A DNA stretch of 64,000 bases from NCBI GenBank assembly GCA_016165875.1, contig JABBOT010000004.1:4099351-4163350 (forward strand). The letters run 5' to 3'. Below, in pieces: positions 12,822-24,450 of the stretch (position 1 is the first letter of the stretch; each line of letters begins with the position of its first letter). The notes beneath the pieces were generated by a model. That model ran no database searches and had not been told where the DNA came from. It worked only from the letters and a program-made list of their open reading frames with translations. The position numbers and the translations under genes are program-made. This DNA is from Acanthopleura granulata. Taxonomy: Eukaryota; Mollusca; Polyplacophora; Chitonida; Chitonidae.

Positions 12822-13053
12822 ATTCATTTATTTGATTGGTGTTTTACGCCCCACTCAAGAATACTTCACTTATACGACGGCGGCCAGCATTATTGTGGGA
12901 GTGAATGCAGGTTGCTGGCAGACCTTCCCACGTAGAGGAGAGGAGAGGAAGCCAGCATGAGCTGGACTTAACCTCACAGCGACCGCATTGGAGGGAGGCT
13001 TCGGGTCATTGTGCTGCGATATTGCGCTAACCGACTGAGCCACGGAGGCCCCC
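12822..13053 (-). mobile_element. SINE copy inserted in the BEL/Pao relic
   Basis: Runs from TTTATTTGATTGGTGTTTTA to the tRNA-like head read as AACCGACTGAGCCACGGAGG on the plus strand. About 40 bp of the middle is deleted. It interrupts integrase sequence, so it is younger than the retrotransposon. Confidence 0.9.
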
Positions 13054-15114
13054 CAGAAGGTACTGAGACAATAGGATGATTGTTCACAATTGCAGACACT
13101 TCTGCCATGAAGGTCACCAATACTTCATGGGTGAGCTGTTTGACTGATCCCCCAGCCATCATGGCATCAAGAATCGTCCCTGTAACACCTATCATCCTCT
13201 CCCACACCCCTCCCATATGGGGTGAATGCGGAGAGTTGAAAATCCAGCGGGTACCAGCATTAAAGAGGTACTTGGCAACACGTCCATCGTCCACGTTAAC
13301 TGCGTTCATTCCCAGACGATCCGTAGATCCCACAAAGTTGGTTCCACGATTCGACCTAAATTCTTGAACCTTCCCTCGTGTGGCGACTAATCTTCTCAAG
13401 GCATTAATGAAAGATGATGTGGATGGTCCTAGTGACTAGACATGTAAACAACGCTGTTAACTTGTCCACCTCACGTTCGTCTCGTAACGATATGCCAAGG
13501 ACCTAACATGTACACTCCCACAAAGGCAAACGGAGGCGCTGGGTTTACGCTGTCAGCAGGCAGGTCAGACATTTTCTGATGCTCGAACTTTCCGCGTTGT
13601 TTTCAACAAGGCACTCAGTCGTGCAGAATGGATGAGATAAGTCTCTTACCTCCGACGATCCAGAAACCAGCTGTCCTAATAGCACCCTCCGTAAAATGCC
13701 TCCCATGATGCTTGACTGATGGTAGTGAGGCACTAAGAGTGTATCTGTGTAATGGCGTCTCGGATTTATGAGGCTTCTTCTCTTCGGGCGAAATGTCAGC
13801 TTTGATAAGACGTCCAGCCACTCACAGTAAGGCTGAGCAGTTCGAATGAATACAGTTCACGTTGCACTTCAGGGAAGATGTGTCTCTCAACTTTAGAGTA
13901 GGACGAGACATCCTTGTACTTGGTACCGGCATGCCAGCATTTCCACACTTTTTGTGAAAGCTTTGTGCGATATGTCGTAAACGAAGAATCGCACAAACCA
14001 ACTAATCCCAAGTAGAGAAACATTTGAATCTCCGTGGTCGTACTTCCGAATCCATTTCCGGATTTTGTAGCAGATATGTTTCATCCTCCGTGACCATCTC
14101 TTGCCTGTGTAGTACTGGAAATCCTAGTAACCAAATGCTTTCACCCATGGAGTTACCTGGAACCGACCTGGGACCCTGGTCAGCTGGGTTGACCACAGTT
14201 GACACATACCTCCATTGCTCTTGGTTCGACGATTTCCTGATTCGATCGACACGGTTACTGACGTATACATAGAAGCGTCTTGAGCGGTTATGGATATAAC
14301 CCAAGACCACTTTGCTGTCGGTGTAATACCGAACCGCGTTGGGTGAAATGTCCAGATGATTGCACAGTCTCTGAGATCTCTACAGCTAGCACAGCAGCAC
14401 ACACCTCCAATCTTGGGATTGTCTGGCTGTGTGTAGGGGCCACTTTTGTCTTGCCCAAAACGAATCTCATGTGAATTTCGCCTTTAGGGTGGCTGGTTTT
14501 CGACAAAGCTACGGTTGCTATGGCTTTCTCTGACGCATCTGAGAACACATGAAGTTCCTAGTTAGTATTACTTCGGACCGCTCCGTGATATGGGCGAGGT
14601 ATCTGAAGTGTTTCAAGACACACTAGAGAGTCCCTGCAAGATTCCCACTTATCTCTGAATTCCTCGGGCAACGATTCGTCCCATCCTCGTGAATCCTCTT
14701 GAACTAGTTACCGCAACAGGAATTTTCCTCGCACTACCACTGGTGAGATAAATCTAAGTGGATCGTAGATGCCGTGAACGGTAGAAAGTATTCCTCTCCT
14801 TGTGTATGGTTTATCCACTGGTTGCCATTGAAAGGTGAATGTGTCCGATTGCGGGTTTGGACTTTGATTGTGGGGTGCTGGTGTCGTAGCAAAGGCTCAG
14901 ATCTTTCTTGGATCTGCTGACTTCCGGAACAAATTCCACGAAATGGGAGAATGGTGGGAGTATGACATTGTTTTGACGCTTGTACCTGATGGCTTCCCAA
15001 GTCCATTTTTCTTGCAATCCTTGCAGGGGTTTGTTTACGATTGGGCTGAGCCCTGACGAAGAGTTGGAATAAGCGAACAGGGTGCGTAGATGGCGTTCTC
15101 TTTGATTGACTCAA
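13054..15114 (-). pseudogene. Broken BEL/Pao-type LTR retrotransposon, 3' half of pol
   Basis: Reading from 15.1 kb down to 13.05 kb on the minus strand, fragments follow BEL/Pao pol order. First comes the end of the reverse transcriptase region (about 15.1-14.6 kb, frameshifted). Next is the RNase H region at 14548-14288 (MFSDASEKAIATVALSKTSH, then IPRLEVCAAVLAVEI), and VLGYIHNRSRRFYVYVSNRV at 14310-14002. The integrase core is at 13399-13054 (GTNFVGSTDRLGMNAVNVDD, then HSPHMGGVWERMIG and LVTFMAEVSAIVNNHPIV). The frame changes at least four times, and no gag, protease or LTRs were found. The 3' end is cut by a SINE at about 12822-13053. It is a dead copy, and frameshifts rather than one deletion are the main damage. 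Confidence 0.85.
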
Positions 15115-18082
15115 TTTCCAAAAGTATGTCCGAAAAGTTCGTCCAATTTACAGTGTTCCGAATTTTTATAGTGTTCACATTATTTACAGTGTAAACTACA
15201 ACCAGTGTCCTTGTTGTCTAATTGGGGTTGACAGATTCTCAAACTGGATGCTACTGTCGCAGATGAACTTTATCACCAGTGTTTTTACTTTACTGCATAA
15301 CCACGACAGTATAGCAGCCCGATAACCCCGGGTTCTCCTTTTTAAGTCAGCACACGAAAAGATCTCCTACGCGTGACAATGGGTTTATTTCGGTTGAAGA
15401 CCCTCTACTATTCCAAACAGATTAATTAGGGCAAAAACTTACGGTTAAAAAAATGGAACGATTACAAATGTCACGAAGAATAAAAGGAGTAAAAGTATTG
15501 AATGAAACATTACCAACCGATGAGCGCTTACATGTACATGCAAATCTTCCCAATTTCGAACACGAGCAATGAATATATTACACTACCGAAAGCTATCATT
15601 TCTCTGCGATGCACGGACATAGGACCTAAATGAAAGTGTGTCGTATTGATACACATGTATATCGAACTGAGACTAAGTACATGTTCATACAGTAAGTGCG
15701 GTTCACAGGTCACATCTCTCCACATTTAAGAACAACGATAACACGGTGTCGTTCTTGTAGCACAGAAACATACTCACGAGTCGTGTACTTTAAAACGAAT
15801 GAAAGCCGTGATAGAACATACACATGTTTTAAGGCACAAATTACTTGACAAATTGACGCGAAGTACTCACACTGTGGATGCTGCATTTCAAAAGAAATTT
15901 AGCAAGGAGTACAAATGATTAGGTGTGGGAGCAGCTATAGTAGCTAGCAGACAGATCCTACCTCCTTTGCATAGAAGAGCTCTAAAACAAAACTTGTAGC
16001 TTATTGTTACTATGTAACATACATGAAGAATTACACGACTTTTTTTTAAACTTAGTATTGCCCATCCATTATGATGCAGAATAATAAATGACATGTGAAC
16101 TCAATCCGTTGGGTATATAGTTTTGAAAATAGAGGATAGAACAGTTAAAATTTTGCAGAGCTGGTCAGGGAATGGTCTCCAACTGTTATACTACGGTAAC
16201 TTGCCAATATTCTCTTTAATACAGACTACAACTGCTCAGGAAGGAATGATGACCTGATCAAGAGTAATGCGGTGTATATTTCTTATATGGCTTATACGCT
16301 GTAAAAGAGATCAGTTAAGGAAAATGTGCTTATGTCAGGTGACTGAAGCTATGTTCCCTTAATATGTAGGCCTAAATATATGACATTTTTATATGAGTAC
16401 ATAATACGGTGGATATTTTCAGTAAACACAGGTTGTAAAAAAATAGGTAAAATATCAAAATATGTAAAAGTGTATACCATGCATGTAGACATGTCTCTAT
16501 GCATAAAACGGACGCATATTTGGCTGTGTATTATATATGCGGTCCATGCAGAATTTGTGTCAATTTAACACTGTAACGGTCCATTGTCTTATAAATAGCT
16601 TGAGAGGTTCATAAAATGGCTTGTAGCATACTTATAGATATACTGTCCCAATGCAAACTGTTATCGACACTCAATGAAACCTTCTAGGCACTAAATTAAC
16701 CGTCCTCGCATACATAAATGAAATTACTTTGATCATACATGTACTCGATACAAATCAATTGCATGAATTTACCGATTTACACACGTGCAGCGAAAAGTCG
16801 TTATGATAAGCTTAATTCATAAGAAGCATACATAAATATGGTTGTGCTTGTAAATAGGCTTGGTGAAACTAATGGAGTCGACTAAAGACAAATACACGCT
16901 TTTCATATATCTAAATTAGAATTCTATACAACTGTCCTTACATATTGCTAGAATACAGTGAAATTAATCTGACCTACCTGAAAGTTACTAATATGACGTC
17001 ACTGGTCTGTACATTTTCTCCACCCTGCACTATTTAATATTCATGCAATGCATGATTCCGAGCTACGTGCGTATATGGTCTGCTTAGTGTTGCTATTGCA
17101 GGGATACCGAGGTGTCCAGGGCGTTTGACGAGTTTGTTTTACTCATATATGGGGTATCAGGAGCAGTGTTCTGTTATATACGTGTAGTTCAATTCTACAT
17201 AGAGTGCTCGATCACTGAAACACATTCGTTACCCCTAGAACATAGCATGACTGATCGGCAAGAAAAAAAAAAAAAAAAACTACGCCTCGGGCAGAAATAT
17301 CCGACATTTTGAATATTCGTCAACATTGTGGATTTGTATTCTTTATATGATTGGCATGATTACTGCCATGTCATTGTTTTTGTAGTCTTTCTTGACCAAA
17401 TGCATGCATGGTCGTTTGCCAGTTTCAGAGTTTCAAATTTATCGTTCATTCTTAGGCCCTTCTAATTTATATTTCGGCCACGTACAAAGAGAGCACCGGT
17501 CACCAAGGTGCCTAAGTTAAAACTCAGGCGCCATATCACCTTGTCACGAGCAAACCAAGCGACAAACGACAAACTGTAATGACCACGTTACAAAAGGCAC
17601 AAATGAAGTAATGACCGGAACAGAAACCTGATGCCACTGTATGATGTACCAGTGTATACGAGACAATATCACATATATAATAGACTTGTAGGTCTACATA
17701 TGGGGTTTACAGGGCCTATTGTATATGGATTCTTCAGCCTAATTTGAAAGCACACAAGGTGCGGGTAGTGTACATGTTCATGTGCTATATGTTTTAAAAA
17801 CCATTCTCTACTACTGCACTGTCAAAAACCTCCGGCAACAAATTACTAGGCAGTTGCTTATTTGGGAAGGCCGTTGTGCAAACCATATAGGCACCTAAGC
17901 TAAGAAAATGATTTAGGCCCCAATATAGATTTACAAAGCATTTCTAAGGCTTGAAAACTCAACATGAAAGCCTGTAAAATGTTTCCAAAGGTAAAAATTA
18001 TTTACAGAGCATTAAATAAAAGGATTAAAATTAACAAACAATTATTAATCAATTTCAAGACTTTAAAAGACGGAATAAACAC
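15115..18082. other. Non-coding stretch
   Basis: No coding signal on either strand. A poly(A) run lies at 17262-17278. ORFs of 60-70 codons have no support. Confidence 0.55.
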
Positions 18083-18330
18083 CCTTTATTTATTTATTTT
18101 ATTGGTGTTTCACACCGCACTCAAGAACATGTCACTTATACGACGGCGGCCAGCTTTCTGGTGGCAGGAAACTGGACAAAACCTGGAGGAAACACATGAT
18201 CATCCGCAGGTTGCTGGCAGACCTTCCCACGTACGGCCGGAGGGGAAGGCTGTATTAGCTGGACTTGAACTCACAGCGATCGCATTGGTGGAAGGCTTCT
18301 GGGTCATTAGAGGAACCTCGATCCTGGATT
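18083..18330 (-). mobile_element. SINE copy, nearly complete
   Basis: Reverse orientation, with an (ATTT)n start, CGACGGCGGCCAGC, AGACCTTCCCACGTACGGCC and GGACTTGAACTCACAGCGA. The head beyond the B box is blurred after 18310. Confidence 0.88.
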
Positions 18331-19483
18331 CCTACGCGCTCTCTCCCACACAGGTACTAAGGCCTATGCTACAAAAAGTGAACTGAGTAAAACGAGCACT
18401 GATTTCAAACTTTTTGTCCCTTTATTTTTCGCAATTTTCACGAAATTTGATTGTATTCATTCACGTCTTAGCGACTCGATACGCTTTGAGAATACAGGGG
18501 TCATTCATCCCGAGTAGGAGGAGAGTTACGGCTTTATAAAACAAAAAAAAGAGCAAAATTTGAAAATATAACGATAAAACAAAAATTGTATCTGTACTTG
18601 ATTTGATTTCTAACCCTGCTATTCCGTTTATTTCTCCCAGAAAACGCACACTTTTAAGTCTATTATTGCTAAATGTATGCATCAGTAATCCACCCCAAAA
18701 TAACCCACTGTAGTTGCCTATTATGTTTTGTTTTTATGTGTGAAAATACCTGATACCGTCACTAATCGAATGGCGGAGATCATCGTGAAGTAACTAATGA
18801 AGCATCTTCAGCCTGTGTGTAGCCTACTCGGTTCTTTCGACCAGTTATGTTCATAATAAGCAACCGTGGCAGCAGTTCTTGTAGTTGTTGTAGGAGTTTT
18901 ATTTCTTATTTGTCACCACATATTATTGGCCAATCAGCTAGTCCTTTGATCTCACTTAAAAGCAATGACTCTGTGCTAATAAAATCTGAAACTTGTGAAA
19001 TAGAAAATGATGCAGATAGTGGTGTCAAAAACAGTTAGCAAATTAAGATTGCCCCGACTATCTCAGCCCAATAGGCGTGGGTCCAGGGGCCGCCTCAGCC
19101 CCGGAAGCTGGGGACCGCTATACGGCCGCAGAGACGTTGAAAGCCATTTCTGGCGTCTAAAATTAGGAACTACATTAAGATATATGAAGTGCTGACTTCT
19201 TATTATTGACGCACATATCGGTGGCCAATGGCGCAGAAAAATGCAATTGCTGGGGTGAAATATGGGCGTCAAACTTTCACTAGGTAGCGAAAATTTGACC
19301 TCGAATAATACATCTTTCGGCATTCTACATTACTGGGGTAGGCCTACCATATTTTTTCACCTAGTGCCAAATAATTTTCGAAATTCGGGGCTAAAACGGT
19401 CATACATTCGGAAAATTATGCCGTCATCTATATTTACATTCCTAAAGAGTATATTTTTGCATATAATTTACTCACTTTAAGGG
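18331..19483. other. Non-coding stretch left of the hAT relic
   Basis: Mostly AT-rich. A GC-rich patch at 19070-19130 (GGGGCCGCCTCAGCCCCGG) may belong to the hAT element's 5' region but was not resolved. Confidence 0.4.
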
Positions 19484-19757
19484 GCCCCCTTGGCTCAGTC
19501 GGTTAGCGTGCTATCGCAGCACAATGACCCGAAGCCTCCCACCAATGCGATCGCTGTCAGTTCAAGACCAGCTCATGATGGCTTCCTTTGCAGCCGTACG
19601 TGGGAAGGTCGGCCAGCGACTTGTGGATGGTCGTGGGTTTCCCCCGGGCTCTGCCCAGTTTCCTCCCACCATAATGCTGGCCGCCGTCGTGTAAGTGAAA
19701 TATTCTTGAGTACGGCGTGAAACACCAATCAAATAAATAAATAAATAAATAAATACT
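19484..19757 (+). mobile_element. tRNA-derived SINE, full-length and best preserved copy, with target-site duplication
   Basis: The head carries a Pol III A box (TGGCTCAGTCGGTTAGCG) and a B-box-like GTTCAAGACC. The body contains CCATAATGCTGGCCGCCGTC and the tail is (AAAT)n. The 12-mer TACTCACTTTAA flanks both ends (about 19469-19481 and 19753-19765), as expected for a LINE-mobilised insertion. This copy is the reference for the family in the window. Confidence 0.9.
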
Positions 19758-20059
19758 CACTTTAACGATATTGAGTCTGTGGGCCGTCAGCAGACTGCAC
19801 AGATGGCGCTGCTTTCATATAACAGCCCGTGTGTATATACCTTCCAGTAATCGGTTGATTCCGTTTACAGTTATAGGTCTACTTGTAGATGTACTCAGAT
19901 CGCGGTTTGGTTAATTCATTGCATATTTCACTCCAACTTAATTATTTCGAAGATAAAAATTCGAAATGTCGATCCTAAACTATTTTCTCTCTAAAATCAC
20001 TTTCAGAAATTCGTCAGAATCCATCTCCTGCGGCAGAGGCCGTAGAAGAAAAATTTAGA

Positions 20060-21849
20060 GAACTAGCAAGTTAGCAAGTGTCATAAAGAAGCCATTGAAT
20101 GTCTCGTTACCTTACCAGCAACTACTAGAGATATCCCTCAGTCAAGCACATGCTGAAGAAAAGGCGGAAAATAGAAGTATTATATATAAAATATTTGAAA
20201 ATATACGTCACTTATGTCGACAAGGTTTGCCATTTCGTGGAAGCACTGCTGCTGCAGATGAAGGCGATGGGAACTTCACGCAGCTTCTCATTTTGTTGTC
20301 TCTTCTACAGTGGTTAAAAAAGAAAATATGTATCGCTTGACAGTCAGAATGAAATGATTCGCGATCTTTCAAGACAGGTCATAAATGAAATTCTGAAGTC
20401 TATCCATCACTCCGAGTTTTACTGTATAATGGTAGATGAGTTAGCTGACGTTTCCAATCATGAACAGGTCATACTAGTTTTTAGGTGGGTAGGAGAAGAT
20501 ATTATTGTCCACGCACATTTCCTTGGGGTTTACAAAGTAGATGACATCACTGCTGAAACTTTGGTAAAAGTAATTTTGGATCTTCTTTGTGGAATGAATG
20601 TATCAAATAAGGTTACGATGGCGCGAGCAATATGAGTGGGAGAAAATCCGGCGTGGCTGTCAGTTTACAGGAGTTGGAACCGAAAGCGTTGTTCACACAC
20701 GCTTATGGCTACTCGTTAAATCTTGCGTGCAACGACGCTATCAAAGTGGTAAAAGCTACTAAAGACGCTTTAGAAGTTACGCACGAAATTTACAAATTGA
20801 TCAAATACTCCCCCAGGCGTGAAGCATTGTTTGATAACTTGAAAACTAATATTCAACCAGATACACCTGGAGTTAGAGTACTTTGTCCTACGCGTTGGAC
20901 TGTTCGTGCAAAATCACTGGGGAGCATTCTTGTTAACAATGCGGTTTTATTTAATCTGTGGGAAGAGGCACTACAATGTGCGACATACACTGAAGTGAAA
21001 GCTAGGATTATTGGAGTGCATTCATAAATGAGAAAATTCGATCTTTTCTGGGGAATATCACTATTACACCTCATTCTTAAGCACTCCGATAATCTTAGTA
21101 AAACATTACAAAGTCCAAATCAGTCAGCAGCAGTAGGTCAAGAAATTGCTTCTTCTTAAAACCCTTCAGAAAATAAGGCAAAATAGAGATTTTGACCTCT
21201 TTTACGAGAAAACGCGAAAACACTTGACGTAGAAGATCCCGTGTTACCGCGCAAACGCAAGACGCCACAACGATACGAAGTTGGCGAAGGGGCAGGGCAT
21301 TTCCCTCAGACGCAGCGGGAGGTCCACAGGCGACAGTACTTTGACGTTCTTGAGCGTATCATTAATGCAATTCAAGACAGGTTTGATCAGCCGGGGTTCC
21401 GACAATATAGAAATCTTCAGGATCTGCTTCTTAATGTCTGCAATAATAAAGAGTACAGTCAGCAAATAGAAGCCGTGGCAGCATTCTACACATCAGACTT
21501 TGATAAAGAGACACTAACTACTCAGTTAGATACACTTTCTGTAAAATTTGCCGAACGGGAAGACTCTCCTGTTGATTTGAAGTCTCTGATTTCCCATTTT
21601 TCTGATATGTCACACCATGAGAGGACCTTTCTCTCCGAGGTTTGCATTGTACTTCGTCTGATCATTGTTATGCCAGCCAGAAATGCAACAAGCGAAAGGT
21701 CTTTCTCTTCTCTCCGTGGGCTAAAAACATACTTGCGGTCTACCATGACACAGCCTACGTTAAATGACCTCATGATCTTGCATGTTCATAAGGATTATAC
21801 AGACAACATTGATATCAAAACTGCAGTCAATCAGTTCGTTGAACTCTGA
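20060..21849 (+). pseudogene. Decayed ZMYM1-like / hAT-superfamily transposase
   Basis: Three plus-strand pieces align in order to the ZMYM1-like domesticated or transposable hAT proteins. The first, 20095-20337, has LCRQGLPFRGSTAA followed by GDGNFTQLL. The second, 20354-21024, has IMVDELADVSNHEQ, then NMSGRKSGVAVSLQELEPKA, THAYGYSLNLACNDAIK and VLCPTRWTVRAKSLGSILVN. The third, 21241-21849, ends in the hAT C-terminal dimerisation motif NATSERSFSSLRGLKTYLRS followed by TLNDLMILHVHKD. Damage: a stop at 20338, a frame change near 20632, a stop at 21025 and a scrambled stretch 21025-21240. The N-terminal TTF-type zinc finger is not visible. A SINE lies just upstream (19484-19740). Terminal inverted repeats were not found by eye. 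Confidence 0.88.
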
Positions 21850-24059
21850 GACTATAGGCAATCAATCTTTGGAAAGTACTGATAGCCTAAATCGATCAGC
21901 AAGCAATTATACCAGCGTAATTATTTCAACTAATTGTGTGACACTCATGCGTCCACTCAATGCAAACCTGTGTCAGAAAAGATCCAGTTTCTGACAGGGG
22001 AATACCAGCCCTTATAGTCCGGTTCTCCGACTCGTTCTGTCTTTTCAGTATACTACATTACTATTATATAGTTGGTTTCATGGGGAGCAGCCTGCACGCC
22101 AAGTTTCAAAATATATTAGGCGTACCACAACGTCATGGCCATAAATACGCGGTGGAAGTTATTGACTTGATACGCATTTGGAGTAAAAAAAAAAAACACA
22201 ATCTCTATTTATCTATAGGTGCTGGATAACTTGTCTTCACTCTTGTTCTGCTTCTGTTTCTTTTTCAGTTTTTTTGGGGTGGGTGGGGGGAATTATTGCA
22301 CCGACCGGGGCGGTTCGGGACGTACATGATGTATGTCAGTGGTGAACAAAGAACGTGTGGCAGTGGTTCGAGTGAAGTCTGCTCTGGCTTTAAATTTTAA
22401 AATGCAGGAAGCTTCAGAATTTGACAGGAAACGTTACTTCTACCCTGATTTCTAAAACCGACTGTGCCCCACAGGAACAAAGACTGTAACAATACTGAAC
22501 ATCTATCTGCAGGCCTACGACTGACTTTTGTGTACAGAGGGGAAAAAAACATCCATAAGTTGATGATAGGACCTAAACACGATTCTGTATATGCTTACTT
22601 ATAGTACACACAACTATTCTGTCATTATATAAACCTAATAGTCTTCAGTAAGCCCTTTTAGAACTCTTGGCTCTACAGGTTCAGTTAGAACAAGACAGTC
22701 GGAAAAACTTATAATTAATAAAGATCGAGCTGGAACGATCTTATGGAAATCACAAATATGGAGAATTTGCGTCAAATTAGCAGTTTAAAGGTCCTCTGAC
22801 TTATAAAGAGAGAGGTTCATGAATGGTAAACGTAGTACAGAGGTCTGGTGTTCCATTGCAAACTGTTATCCCTATGCAGTGTCCTTCGGTCCTCAACTGT
22901 CCGTCTTCCTAAGTACATTGATTAGTAATGTAATCACGCCACTATAACCAGTTACGCAAATCTACCGATATAGACAATAAAAAGAAAGCGTAATTCGCAC
23001 TCTGATGGGAAAATGGCAGTGGGATCATTGTGGGTAGATGCGAACATCTCTGTCCGTCACCGTCTGAATCTGATGGGGTCACGACAGACGTCAAAAACAG
23101 GAAACCAAAAAGTGTAAGAAACGATGCTAAGGTTAACGTGCTCGATAAAACTTTTAAAACTTAGCTAAAATTAAGCACGATGCATATATATCAGGCAAAA
23201 GCACTAGAGACACAAAATTCTCATATCAAATAAGCTGTAAACTTGAGTTAAAAGGGTGTTACTTAAGTCAAAAATTGCTTTGTGAAATGAGCCGAAACTA
23301 ACTTACCCCCTGTTAAGTATGTCACAATGCAGATGATATTAGCAATTGGTGAATGATTCAATATAGCTTAATGTAACAGAGGCAGTATCACAGCCATTTC
23401 ATGGCTAGAGATAATGTCAAGGGAGTTAACTCTGAACAGGTAAAGAACATGGACTCCACTGTGCGGGGTTGTCTTCCAGAGTTACCTGGTTGATACAGGA
23501 GAATATTGGCTGTCTTAGGAAAACGGCACATTTCGGATTAATGATGAAACAATGATGGAATACTTCGGGGCGTTATGAAAGCTTCAACTAAATATGCAAA
23601 AAACTTTGACATTCTGAAGATTGAAATTAACATGAAGACCTGTTGTGTTACTGTGGAAATGTCCGGAGAGCGTGATTGTACTCGAGTTGTCTGTTATCTG
23701 TAAATATGGCCATGCAGTGAAGGTCATCAGCTGTCACTTAATAATCCTGTAAACAACTTCACTGAAACAGTCGATGATAACAGTCTATATCTGATAACTG
23801 ATACAGATTTATTGGAAAAATGGAGAGTTGAAGTGCACCGGTGACAATAATAGCCTATGAAATTCACTCATTGAATTCAAGCATTGAAATCTATTTTTAC
23901 CTTCCGTTCATTCAATCTTATTCTTTATGGCAAACGAGCATTAATAAAAAGAAACAGATACAATTTTATTTCGTTCAACTTTTTATTTTGTGAAAGTTTA
24001 TCCTTCACTGAGTACAAAAAATATTTCTCTTGGCCGAATGATTTACCAAGTCATTGGTT
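21850..24059. other. Non-coding stretch right of the hAT relic
   Basis: No recognisable gene. A G-rich patch lies at 22270-22310. The 3' end of the transposon probably falls within the first few hundred bases. Confidence 0.5.
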
Positions 24060-24450
24060 GCCATATATTGGGCCTACACCTTGACAGTGGACCACATGTA
24101 TGCTAGGATAGTGGCCACCATATATTGTGCTGGAATGTGGGTCCGATGTATGTTGGGAAAGTGGATCTCGTATATACCGGGAGAGTGGTTTGCATGTATG
24201 CAGGAACCACAGTTTACATGTATGCGTGGAGAGTGGTTGGCATGTATGCGTGGAGAGTGGTTGGCATGTATGCCCGGAGGGTGGTTTCCTTGCATGTCGA
24301 AAGAGTGCTTTGCATGTATGCCGGGAGAGTGGTTGGCATGTATGCTCGGAGAGTGGTTTGTGTGTATGCCTGCATGGAAAGTGATCCCAACGTATCACTG
24401 TCTAGAGTACTTTCCATGTAGGTTGCAGGGTTTTCATGCAGATGACTAGA
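24060..24450. repeat. 30-bp minisatellite, about twelve units, open in several frames of both strands
   Basis: The unit contains GAGTGGTTGGCATGTATGC with point variants. A 30-bp period equals ten codons, so three plus-strand and at least three minus-strand frames stay open for 70-130 codons. Typical translations are GMYARRVV-like on the plus strand and HANHSPRI-like on the minus strand. No start context, splice site or homology supports coding. Confidence 0.9.

Noticed and set aside
24054..24449. 131-codon ORF and its overlapping relatives as repeat proteins
   Set aside because: All are explained by the 30-bp period; no start context or homology.
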